Notes under the pieces: model-generated
Seen by the model: the letters and a program-made list of their open reading frames with translations, nothing else
What the model was told of the DNA's origin: nothing
Databases searched by the model: none
Program-made: the position numbers and the translations under genes
NCBI GenBank assembly: GCA_020466095.1
Contig: CM035807.1
Coordinates: forward strand, 61,509,812 to 61,573,811
Direction of reading: 5' to 3'
Source: Chlorops oryzae
Taxonomy: Eukaryota; Arthropoda; Insecta; Diptera; Chloropidae
DNA: 64,000 nt
Shown: piece after piece, positions 22,800 through 32,378 of the stretch
Position numbering within the stretch: the stretch's first letter is position 1
Layout: each line of letters begins with the position of its first letter

Positions 22800-24019
22800 A
22801 TGTTAAAATTCACGGAACAATTTGACCTCGAAACTCACTCCGATAAATTTGTGCTGGACATGATTCTAAAAGAGTTACAGGAGGAGTGGGTTGCCACAAA
22901 GAAGGCACATAAGAACTGTATACGAGTAGTGGAAAATCAGGAGACGGGAACCAAAGGAGTAGGGATTGACGTCATTAGAACAGCACACAAACAGTGCTAC
23001 GATGCATACCTTCGAACGGCAGCCGGAATAAAACGAAATTCAATGAATCCGCGTTGGAGGCGGTTCACTCCGTGACGTTGCCACCATGTAACACGCCCAT
23101 TTTTCACGGCGATTACGTGTCGTGGCCTAGTTTTCGCGATATGTTTTCCGCATTATACGTGGACAATGCTCGCCTCTCGGCGGTGGAGAAGCTATTTCAG
23201 TGGGCCTTTAAAACTCGGGGAGAAGCAAATGAAATAGTGCGTAAATCTCCGCTAACAAATGACGGGTTTTCCCAAGCGTGGACAAATCTCAAGGATTGGT
23301 ACGAGAACAAGCGTATCCTAGTCAATAGTCAATTGAAGGCGCTGTTCAATCTCCCCACATTCCCAAGCGAGTCCGGTCAGGAGCTAAAATCGCTACAGCG
23401 GGAAATAAATAATTGTATCTCTGCGCTGAAGAGCTTTCAAATCAACATTTCTGCATGGGACCCGGTATTTGTCTATCTCTGCTCCACTCGGTTGCCAGAC
23501 GTAACTTTAGGGCTAGGGAAACACTCGGCTCGTTGCAAAACTGAGATTCCGTCCTTGGACGAATTAGATAATTTCCTCACGACGCGCTTTCAAACCTTAG
23601 AATCTGTCTCCGCTCTCCAGAGCATGGAAACGCTCCCAGCAGTCCCTTCTACCCCCTCCTAAAATCACCAGCAGGCGACACGTCCCCCTCCCACTGCGGC
23701 GCAGCGCTTGGCTATGTGTAAACTACGTCCCAGTCAAAGCCATGGATTACGTCAATGTGGGAAGTTTCAGAGAATGAACGTGAATCAGAGATACGACACC
23801 GTTAAAAAATTTAGCTGTTGTATTAATTGCTTAGCCTATTCACATCTACTCAAGGATTGTGCGAGTTCCTTTTCGTGCTCGCAATGTCAGAATCGACACC
23901 ATACGCTCTTACATAAAGAGACTGGAAACCCTACAACTCAGACAGCGGTTCCAGCTCACAACCAAGGAGTAGCAGCTCGCAGAACCTTGCATACTCAAGC
24001 GTCCGCGCCATCTGAATAA
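22800..24019 (+). pseudogene. BEL-2 gag with zinc knuckles
   Basis: Starts MLKFTEQFDLETHSDKF and shifts frame near 23040. The middle part has the DUF1759-type gag core of BEL elements: PIFHGDYVSWPSFRDMF, a KLFQWAF block (normally K..YL), WTNLKDWYENKRILVN. After an in-frame stop at 23660-23662 comes the zinc knuckle region CCINCLAYSHLLKDC and CSQCQNRHHTLLH. A further stop lies at 24017-24019. Gag would form the particle core and bind element RNA; this copy cannot make it whole. Confidence 0.88.
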
Positions 24020-24049
24020 AGTCGTCCAAGTCGGTCTCCGTCCGTCGTT

Positions 24050-24838
24050 TTGAACGGTTCTGCCGCAGGTTCAACGCCATCTCATGCTTGGAATACGGTT
24101 GTGAAAAATCACTTTGCGATGTCCACGAAGAAGGTCTTGTTAGGTACTGCCATGGTAAGTCTCAGTCACTTGGGTGAAATTTATCAAGCTAGGGCCTTAG
24201 TCAACCCAGACTCCGAGTGCACGTTCATATCAGACAGGTTACGGAAATTAACTATTTTTTCGACGGAGAGAGTGAATGCAAGAGTCTCGGGTCTTAGCAA
24301 TGTGGTGACAGCCCAAGTGAACAAATGTTGCCATATTATCTTGAGTTCCACCATTGATTCCGGAGTCTTCATACCTACTGTTGCGTTAGTGCTTGGCCAA
24401 CTAACAGGAGAATTTCCCTTGTTCTCTCTTCCCGCGGAGGAGGTGGAAGTCGTTGACTTTCCGTTAGCCGATGCTTATTTTGCTTGTCAGGGAAACGTGG
24501 ATATTCTGATAGGCATTGACATTTATCCCTATATTTTTGTAGGCGGCATTCAAAACAATGTTCTTAGATCATTAGTTGCTATTGAGACAGTGTTCGGTTG
24601 GATCCTTACGGGACCGATTGAAACCGGAAACATCGGTGCATCTGCGTCCACCCGATCATCCTTTTCAATACGGGTATCATTTTTGAGTGAAGTCACCTTG
24701 GAGCAACAAATAATGAAGTTCTGGGAAGTGGAAGAGCTGCCTCGCGTCCACGTGCTATCCGAAGCCGATCGTAGATGTGAGGAAAATTTTTCGAAGACTA
24801 CTTCGCGTCTTTCTAATGGCCGTTACATGGTGACGTAG
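24050..24838 (+). pseudogene. BEL-2 aspartic protease region
   Basis: KKVLLGTAMVSL opens the retroviral-type protease of BEL elements (DUF1758). The active-site box, normally L-D-S-G-S, reads V-N-P-D-S, so the catalytic Asp is replaced and the enzyme is dead regardless of frame. GQVNVDILIG-like text appears as GNVDILIGIDIYPYI, and FGWILTGP follows, both normal for the family. In-frame TAG at 24836-24838 separates it from RT, which continues in the same frame. Confidence 0.88.
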
Positions 24839-25585
24839 CCCTTCCAAAAGGACCCCTTTTCGAAAAGAGAAATCAGCACTTCCCGACACATTGCGATGAA
24901 ACAATTGCTGCGTGGTGAAGTATGGTTGTCCCGGGATCCGCCGCCTAAGGAAAAATACGACCAGGTGATTCGAGAATATTTGGAATTGCAGCATATGTCC
25001 CCCATATCCCCACCCCAGTTTCAAGACTGACCGGCGTACTATTATTTACCGCATCATGCCGTAATCAAGCCGGAAAGCAGCACCACTAAGGTTCGAGTCG
25101 TCTTCAATGTGTCGTGCCGTACGGCCATCGGAGTCAGTCTCAATGATATCTTGCACACCGTCCCAACCCTTCAAGCTGACCTCACTCTTTTGATCCTGAA
25201 GTGGCGGTTTTTCCAATTTGCGTTCAACAGTAATATTGAGAAAATGTATCGCCAATTAGAGTTTCACCCCAAACACACTCCCTTTCAGCGTATTCTCTTT
25301 CGGTCACCGCAGGATGGGCCAGTCAAGGACTTCGAATTAAAGACGGTTACATTTGGCGTTAGTTGCGCTCCCTATTTAGCTATATGCACCCTCCATCAAC
25401 TGGCTGAGGATTCTCAACATATATACCCGCTTGCACCAGACATAATAAAAAACTTCATTTATGTCGATGATGCACTCGGAGCACATGATCTCGAAACCGC
25501 TATCCAAGCTCGCGATGAACTGCGCAAATCTTTGAACTCGGCCGGCTGCCCCCTTTGAAAATGGATCTCCAACCATCCTGCACTT
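24839..25585 (+). pseudogene. BEL-2 reverse transcriptase
   Basis: Same frame as the protease, with stops at 25028-25030 and 25556-25558. Motifs: YYLPHHAVIKPESSTTKVRV, NIEKMYRQLEFHPKHTPFQR with the first catalytic Asp position read as Asn, TFGVSCAPYLA and FIYVDDALGAHD (DD near 25459-25471). In most BEL RTs the IEKMY block is preceded by D (here N), another inactivating change. Followed directly by RNase H. Confidence 0.88.
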
Positions 25586-26323
25586 TTGTCCGATATTCCC
25601 AAGGAGCATCGACTCATGGAAGATTTCCTGTCCTTTGAAGAAGCCAGTGAAGCCAAGACATTAGGTATTCGATGGAATGCATCGTCCGACCGATTTTTTT
25701 TTAGAGTGGAAGCGGTAGACATCAAGGCTTCATATACTAAGCGGCAAGTCCTGTCCGGGATTGCTAAGTTGTTCGATCCAGCAAGATGGTTGGCTCCTGT
25801 TGTGGTGACTGCAAAAATCATTATGCAGCAAGTTTGGCTCACCCAAACGGGCTGGGATGACGTATTGCCTCTCCTTCTTCTCCAACGTTGGAAAGGTTTT
25901 CTTGAGAATTTAGTCCATCTAAACGAAGTGCGAATCCCCCGTTGGATTAAGTTCACCTTATCGTGTGAGGTCGAGTTTCACACGTTTTGCGATGCTTCTG
26001 CAAAGGCATACGCCGCGAGTATTTATGCTAGGGTTACGAAGCATAAAACCTGCTCGTGTCATCTCCTCTTTTCGAAGTCAAAGGTCGCACCAGTAAAGAC
26101 AATTTCCCTACCTCGCCTCGACCTTTGTGGGGCGGCCCTGCTCGCTGATGTAGTTCGGACGCTTCTTCCATCTCTAGGAGTTAAATGCCCAACAATTCAT
26201 TGTTGGTCTGATTCCACGATTGTGCTTGCATGGCTGGATAAACCGGCGTATACGTGGACCACCTTTGTAGCCAATCGAGTGTCCAAAATTACATCGTGGG
26301 AACTCACTGTTGGCGTCATGTAG
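25586..26323 (+). pseudogene. BEL-2 RNase H region
   Basis: Contains TLGIRWNASSDRFFF, TKRQVLSGIAKLFDP (the block after RT in BEL, Peptidase_A17 family region), then the RNase H domain with HTFCDASAKAYAASIYARV, ISLPRLDLCGAALLADV and IHCWSDSTIVLAWL. The Asp and Glu-position residues of RNase H are mostly kept, but the Glu of LPRLEL is Asp here. The frame breaks at about 26310. Confidence 0.88.
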
Positions 26324-27924
26324 AATCGGCGGACAATCCAGCTGACTGAGCATTCCGAGTAATTGCCGCATCGGCACTCATCTCGCATGCTCTTTGGTGG
26401 AACGGACCCTCGTGGCTCACGCTGGATAGTGCCCAATGGCCCAATAAGTCAGCCCCGCGGGACTGTACAACTTCCCTTTGAACGAAAAAATGTTCGCGTG
26501 CATGTCGCCGAGCACGTAGATTTGAGGTCCCTACGCCATTTCGTGACTTGGAGCTAGCTCCGCAAGAGATTAGGCGAACGAAAAACCTTTTATTACTGGT
26601 AGCCCAATTTCTTTATATCCCTAATGAATATGCCGATTTGTATGAGAACCTGGTGGTGAGTAGTAAGGGCAGTCTATTCGCTTTGAATCCGTTCCTACAT
26701 ACTGATAGGTTGCTTCGAATTGGCGGCAGACTCGCCGCGTCCCCAGAACTGTCATTCGATGAGAAACACCCCATAGTCCTTCCAAAGGACTCTCATTTAT
26801 CGCGGCTGCTGGCACGGCATATTCATCACGTGACCCTTCATGGAAGGAACCAACTCATGCTGCGAGTTCTTCGGAGTCAATTTTGGTTGCCCCAAGCTAA
26901 GGCTTCGATAAAGCTAGTGCTCCGTCGGTGTAAGGTATGAACGATTTTCAAAAAAAGGCAGGCCGCACAGCTTATGGCGGCGCTTCCCGCTGAGCGCACA
27001 TCGCTTTCCCGCCCTTTAACCAACACCGGCGTTGATTGTGCTGGACCCTTTGGTATAAAAAGTTTCACCGGGAGATTTTGTCGTGTGACCAATGGCTATG
27101 TGTGTCTTTTTGTGTGTTTTGCTACAAAAGCCGTACATTTAGAGTCTACCAGTGATCTGTCGTCTGCCTCTTTTTTGGCAGCCTTCTTTTGATTTGTGGC
27201 TCGGCGAGGATGCCCGCATAAGGTCTTTTTCGATAACGGAACAAATTTTGTCGTAGCGTCTAAAGAACTTCGTCTTCATCTTCAAAAGTGTATAATGGAA
27301 ACCAGATAGCAAGTTCACCATCGTTTTTCCGACCAAGAGATTGCCTGGGCGTTTATCCCCCTGGCGCACCACACATGGGCGGACTTTGGGAAGCAGGAGT
27401 GAAGAGTTTCAAGCAGCATTTCCGAAACCTGACACTTAACCTCAAATACAAGTTTGAAGAATTTTATGCGTTGTTAGCTCGAATAGAAAGTTGCCTCAAT
27501 TCGCGTCCTCTTTATGTTTTTTCTGACAAGCCACTTGATTTTCAAGCCGTGACTCTCGGACATTTTCTCGTCGGAGGATCTCTTCTTGCGGCCACGGAGC
27601 CTGAAAACTTGCAAAATCCGCTCTCTATCGTCCAACGGTGGCAAACGATGAAGGCGTTAGCGCAGTTAGTGTGTCGGCGTTTGAAAGAAGAATATTTGAC
27701 GGAATTCAAGAGGAGAACTAAATGGAGGGTTCCGATGGAAAATCTCAAGATCAATTATTTAGTTGTCACCCGTGAGGAAACCCTCCCCAAAATGAGTGGC
27801 GATTAGGTCGTGTCGTGAAGTTTTATCCCGGTAAAGATAAACGGGTTCGCGTTGCCGATATTCGGACCGCGCGCGGTGTATTCACTCTTCCGTTAACAAA
27901 ATTGGTCACACTCCCCAGCGAATG
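26324..27924 (+). pseudogene. BEL-2 integrase
   Basis: After a frameshift, HVESADNPAD marks the segment before integrase. 26548-26940 has LLRIGGRL, HPIVLPKDSHLSRLLARHIH and HVTLHGRNQL (zinc-binding HHCC N-terminal domain). 26974-27192 has VDCAGPF and FATKAVHLESTSDLSSASFL (catalytic core). Then a break, and PPGAPHMGGLWEAGVKSFK with the catalytic Glu, and LNSRPLY, up to the C-terminal LGRVVKFYPGKD and VTLPSE before a stop at about 27925. At least three frameshifts and two stops. Confidence 0.88.
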
Positions 27925-27989
27925 ATTTCAATTTTCTTTCTTTCGTTTTTTTTCTTTTTTTGTTTGTGTTTGTACATTTGTATTCTTTA

Positions 27990-29060
27990 ATGGAGCAAGC
28001 GCTATCATGGGCTGAACAAGTGGAGGAGGAGTTCCCCGTATTTGAGGTGCGTGCTGCCCGCGAACTGGAGGAGGAGGTCGAGCAGAGTGTTGCCCCCGAA
28101 CTCGTGGAGGAGGTCGAGCAAAGTGTCGCCTCCGAACCTTATGGCGCATCCGGCATCCCCTTACCCGTCAGTGCTGACCACTTTCCCCGTCAGATCCCCG
28201 ACAGACGTGTTCAATACTGGCGCTGCGTGATTAATTGCCTCCTCTGCCGTGGATCTCACAAGCTGGCGCACTGCCGAACGTATCGTGAGGTATCATTGGA
28301 GCAGCGTTTTCGTATTGTTTTGCTTCATGGATACTGCTCGAACTGCCTGGCCTATTCCCATAAGCGACGCAATTGCACGAATGGAAAACGTTGCTTAAAA
28401 TGTCAGGGAGACCACCATACAACTCTCCACGATAATGACGGGAACGCGCCGCTAAACCTACGACGCTTCCGAAACCAACACTCTACTCGAGGAGTAGTCG
28501 TCGCGTCCCCGGCGATCGTTCGGTCATCACCGTGCACCCGCCCGTCCCCAAGCTCAGTGATTTCAAGCATCACCCGTCAAGACTCTATGCTGCCCACCGC
28601 AATGGTGAAGGTGCGAGTGGGCAGAGTTAAGTAGCTCGAGCGGTTCTTAACGCCTGTTTCCATCAGTCTAGCATTTCCTCTGAGCTGGTCAGCAGGTGGC
28701 GGCTTCGTGGATATCGGGGGCGTCTCAAATTGCACGCTCGTGTTGCATGCGGGATTCGATCTCAACGTGGAGGTCGAAACGAACGCGAGGGTGGTTAGTC
28801 AGCTCCCGGTCGTGCCCCCCTCGCAACCGGTGGATGAAAGAGTTCGTGAGCATTACCTAAACATCGTGCTCGCGGATCCCGAATTCTACCGGTCCCGAGC
28901 GATGGGAATCGTCTTGGGGCTCGATATCTGCCCGAAGTTGATGCAACCCGGAGTGCTACCAAAGGGAATCGCACAGTTGCACGCCAAAAACAGCATCTTT
29001 GGGTTTGTGCTGTCCGGGAGCTGTCCACGGCAATCGCTGACGGCTCCCTTCTGTCTCTAG
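27990..29060 (+). pseudogene. Extra BEL gag/protease-like ORF after pol
   Basis: One frame from ATG 27990 with a single in-frame TAG at 28632-28634. The N-terminal 70 residues have an acidic Glu-Val repeat (LEEEVEQSV, LVEEVEQSV). Then a BEL zinc-knuckle region (CLLCRGSHKLAHC, CSNCLAYSHKRRNC, CLKCQGDHHTTLH). After the stop the same frame continues with protease-like IVLGLDICPKL and FGFVLSGSC. The catalytic box is not intact. GC content is higher than in the adjacent pol. It lies where other elements carry env, yet is a second gag-PR, distinct in sequence from BEL-2 gag (23708-24019). Confidence 0.8.
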
Positions 29061-29094
29061 TTTCTTTCTCTTGCCCTAACCCCTAATTTCTAGC

Positions 29095-29226
29095 GTGCTC
29101 TGTACTGTCTTCTTCTCGTTCTCTCCCTCTCTCGCGCTCTCTCCTTTTTTCTCTCTCTCTTTTTTGTCTCCACAGATCCATGATGTGGCTATCTGCATCT
29201 TTTGCAGTCCTGCAAGGTGGGCAGAA
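29095..29226 (+). promoter_or_regulatory. Pyrimidine tract with CAG before 3' LTR
   Basis: A long CT-rich run (29108-29168, TCTCGTTCTCTCCCTCTCTC and on) ends in TTTTTTGTCTCCACAG at about 29175, the form of a strong 3' splice acceptor. Between it and the LTR is a purine-rich GCAAGGTGGGCAGAA that could be the polypurine tract. Whether a spliced transcript exists is unknown. Confidence 0.4.
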
Positions 29227-29700
29227 TGTTTAAGATCACTGTTGATTCGACCTACCTGCGTCGAACACCTTGCAACAAAGATTGTCCGTAGGCGACTTCT
29301 CGTCGATTGCAGTGCGACAAAGCTAGTCCCTTAGGCGACAATCGACACCCGTCGAAAGGTACGCATCAACAGCGATCTTCACGCCGACCCTTAGCCTCGA
29401 AAAAGGTCTAGAGAGGATTTGCCACAGCCGTTCCATGGAGCCTTTCCACGCGGCCTTTCCATCCTTCGAAGCGGCAATGAAAGATGGTTCAAGCGAACGA
29501 AATGGACATTCGTTCGACAGTATTTCTTTCGATCCGCCCTCTTTACGCTCTCGTGCTCATCTGTGACTTTTTTAATATCCCTATTGTGAAACTCTCAAGC
29601 TCAGTTACAGTGTGATTTGATTTCAATAATAATCTTGTTTTTATTTTAAATTTGAAATAACTGTGTTTCTTTGAGCCACCCCCTCTAATCGGAAGAAACA
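29227..29700 (+). repeat. BEL-2 3' LTR
   Basis: 474 bp, starts TGTTTAAGATCACTG and ends GGAAGAAACA, followed by the GAGAA duplication. Matches the 5' LTR minus the MITE with moderate divergence (for example an extra GTTGATTCGACCTACCT stretch near the start), so the insertion is not recent. Confidence 0.88.
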
Positions 29701-30160
29701 GAGAAATTTAAAAATTCTAAACTATATAACAAATATAGATACAACATCGCAATGTATATGTCACATACAAGCAAACAATGCTTTACTAAATTAAAAACAA
29801 CAATAATTACTCGGGAAAAAAGTAACGTGGTGTACCAAATAAAATGCAACGGAAACGGGGAAAATAAGTGTGAGATGGTGAAGGTAGGTACAACAAAAAA
29901 CAAACTCAAACACAGAATACCACAGCACCCTTTCGACCAAAGGTAACGCCAAAATGAGTTAAATCAAAAAAAGCACTTGCCAACCACTGTGCGAGAGCAG
30001 GCTTTGCAGCAGACTTTAAAAATGCAAGTATATTATGCGAAGAGAGAAACTACAGCAAACGTCTGACTCTGGAAATGCAACGCATCGCTAAAACCGCGTC
30101 GCATAAGAGAATAAATTATAAAGCTGATTTGGAGAACGTCGCTTAAGTATAAAGAGAACT
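29701..30160 (+). pseudogene. Penelope-like element, GIY-YIG endonuclease part
   Basis: Continues the frame broken at 20250 (EKFKNSKLYNKYRYN, then QCFTKLKTTI). KSNVVYQIKCNG and VKVGTTKNKLKHRI are the VY and VG-T motifs of the GIY-YIG domain of Penelope elements. After frameshifts, ALQQ/GFAADFKNAS, ILCEERNYSKRLTLEMQRI and ASHKRINYK follow, ending about 30150. GIY-YIG nicks DNA for target-primed insertion (family knowledge). The N-terminal RT is missing, so this is a dead fragment. Confidence 0.85.
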
Positions 30161-30630
30161 AATAACAAAACGCCAGTGATTATATGACAACAGAAGCAAC
30201 AGCATGACTTTGATTTTCTAATTATTTATATTTGTTGAAAAATTTTATATTTTCGTTTACATATTTTTAACATATTTTAATATTGGACGAACATTTAGTG
30301 ATCGACGCTGTGAAAAAAAGGAATTTTCTGTGATATAGTTTTGAAGTGCAAACTAGAGATTAGTTTTGCAATTTTGCACTCAAAAAATATTTAGGATTCT
30401 TTTATTTAATTTTTTTTATATATCTTTTCAAAATCGAGCGAATTAAGATAAAATGCACTTGTTCTAATATGATTGAAAATTAAATTTTTTTTCAGACTCC
30501 TGATAATGGCTTTCAAAGAAAGCCGAAATATTGAAAACGCACAACTATATATAAAAAATATATAGACGAAAAAACGAAAATAAAATTGGTTTTATTTTCT
30601 TATGGGGGCCTAAAGCCAGAAAAACGATTT
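30161..30630 (+). mobile_element. Penelope 3' region with hammerhead-like motif
   Basis: AT-rich 3' tail of the Penelope element. At about 30496-30532 the string CTGATAAT, a perfect 7-bp stem (GGCTTTC, loop AAA, GAAAGCC) and GAAA follow one another. This is the order CUGANGA, stem II, GAAA of a hammerhead ribozyme core. Penelope-like elements are known to carry hammerhead motifs in their terminal repeats. The core here deviates at the conserved G (CTGATAA), and no good stem I was found, so it is likely a relic. Confidence 0.5.
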
Positions 30631-31340
30631 TTCACATATTTTTCAGATATGCGAGTTAGAGTTTTCTTAACCCCCATATGACCACTCAACGGATGGTCAT
30701 GACATTCCAACAATACTTCCCTTTTTTCCGCGTTACCTATCACTCTCTTCCAACAGGATGCATTATTAAAATTATCTCATTATCCTTTGATTGTATTTCA
30801 GCTACTACTGGTACGCTCCCAGAAAACGTGTCTGGTATGACATTATCCTTCCCTGTCCTATGATTTATCTCGAAATTATATTGTAGTAGCCTTAAGACCC
30901 ACCACACGGATATTTTAAATAATTCAGCAATTTTAAGGACTAATGGTCTGTATTATGAAGAATTTAGTGCCTTCTATATATGTTCGTAACTTTTCTACCG
31001 CCCAAAGTACTGCTAAACATTCCTTTGCCGTTGTGGAATAATTTATGTCACACTTAGTAAGCGATCTATCTTAATACGAAATAACTTTTTCTCCATCCTC
31101 AAAATTCTGCGTTAAAACGACTCATATTCCAAAATCTGAGGCATCGGTTTGGATCGTGAATGGACGTTCAAGATCTGGACATGTAACTACCGGTGCTGAC
31201 ACTAAGAATTTTTTCGCATTTCCAAAGCTACCTTTACACCCTTGTGACCACCTTAGTTTCCTATTTTTAATTAATAGCTCTGTTAGTGGCCGCAATAGTT
31301 GGGAAAAATTCGGGATGAAGCGGCTGTACCATGACACTGT
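30631..31340 (-). pseudogene. Gypsy-B RNase H and integrase start
   Basis: On the minus strand: SRFIPNFSQLLRPLTELL (RT thumb to RNase H), TIQTDASDFGI with the RNase H Asp (about 31145), a KCDINYSTTAKECLAVLWAVEKLRTYIEG block (31010-31075), then DNVIPDTFSG and the integrase zinc-binding part with HPLSGHMGVKKTLTRI-like text broken by stops (30640-30720). The element stops abruptly at about 30631, where Penelope sequence begins; catalytic integrase core is absent. Confidence 0.8.
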
Positions 31341-32060
31341 ACAAATGAATGCTCTAACCTATTTGACCGTTCTCGGTGTTGGAATTCGAAGCATTGCTTT
31401 CACTTTCCCTAAGTCTACATGAAGTCCCTCCTTTTTGACTATGTAACCTTAAAATTTCAATTGAGGTAAACACAAATGGCATTTTTGTCTATTTAAATGT
31501 AATCCGGCGTCCTTTAAACACTTCTTTTAACACTTCCAGGTGTTTTCCAAAATCATTGGTCACAATAACCCAAATAAACCAGGACATTTGCCTCTAACTG
31601 TGCGTCGAAAACGCTATCGATAAATTGCTGCCACGTTGTCGGGACATTGTGCAAACCGAATGGCATCCTTTGCAATTAGAACAACCCTCTCCCTCGTACG
31701 GTTAAAGCAGTGAAAGCTCTCGAATTTTCCTCGACTGGAATCTGCCAATATGCCAATTAAATATTTCAGCTCGATAGAAATTTAGCGTTCCTGAATTTAT
31801 CTAGCGTAGCTGAAATATATGACAGTGGGTAACTATCATTCTCTGTAACTCTAGTCAGAACTCTATAATCTATACAAACCTATAGCTGTTATCAGATTTT
31901 TTCACCTTCACTACCGGTGAAGACCACGGCCTCAATTTCTCCTTTGTCGACTTCTTGATCCATTAATTTCTGTATGACCGGAGAAACTGGATAATACCCC
32001 TGCTTTAGTGGCTCTGCATTTGGTTTCACCCTAATTTGATGATATTCTAAATGAGTGCAA
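31341..32060 (-). pseudogene. Gypsy-B reverse transcriptase, degenerate
   Basis: On the minus strand, through several frames: NDSYPLSYISATLDKFRNAKF, QIPVEENSRAFTAL, MPFGLHNVPTTWQQFIDSVF and, at the catalytic box, VLVYLGYCDQ instead of the usual Y-D-D. Only the general Gypsy RT order is kept; many stops. Lies between the protease (32063-32378) and RNase H parts. Confidence 0.78.
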
Positions 32061-32062
32061 TC

Positions 32063-32378
32063 TTATCCTTCCGATATTTCCTTAAATTCAGTAGAAATAA
32101 TTTTCTCAAAGGCCTCTTTTTCCAAAATGTTCAGTTTTGAATGCTCTACAATCGCATTAAACGTAGCCACTTCTATTTGATCCGCAAGTCTCCAATGTTT
32201 TTTGGCTATGTCCAGTATAATACCGGCTTTAATCCATAAATCTGTTCCAAGAATCAACTCTTGAGATACGCATTCTATCACTAGACACTTAATACCGATT
32301 GATCTATTTTCTATTTCTATAGTTAACATTATATCTCTCACTGTATTAATTGCTTTCCCGAATCCAATAAACTCCTTA
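32063..32378 (-). pseudogene. Gypsy-B protease region
   Basis: Minus-strand translation EFIGFGKAINTVRDIMLTIEI, then ECVSQELILGTDLWIKAGI corresponds to the flap and LG.D(F/L) end of Gypsy proteases, followed by the linker to RT (LNILEKEAFEKII). The 5' part of the domain lies on the other side of the DINE-1-like insertion (after 33911), so protease is split by that element. Confidence 0.7.

Larger units (their letters stand above)
20251..29700 (+). mobile_element. BEL/Pao LTR retrotransposon BEL-2, complete outline
   Basis: The element is bounded by LTRs (20251-21008 and 29227-29700) and by the 5-bp direct repeat GAGAA at 20246-20250 and 29701-29705. A 5-bp duplication is normal for BEL/Pao. 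Its target was a Penelope element. Internal order is leader, gag, protease, RT, RNase H, integrase, then an extra gag/protease-like ORF. All coding parts carry stops or frameshifts. Coding parts are clearly richer in GC than the flanks. Confidence 0.9.

Noticed and set aside
27925..29226. env gene of BEL-2
   Set aside because: The ORF in the env position encodes zinc knuckles and a protease-like end, with no signal peptide or transmembrane segment.
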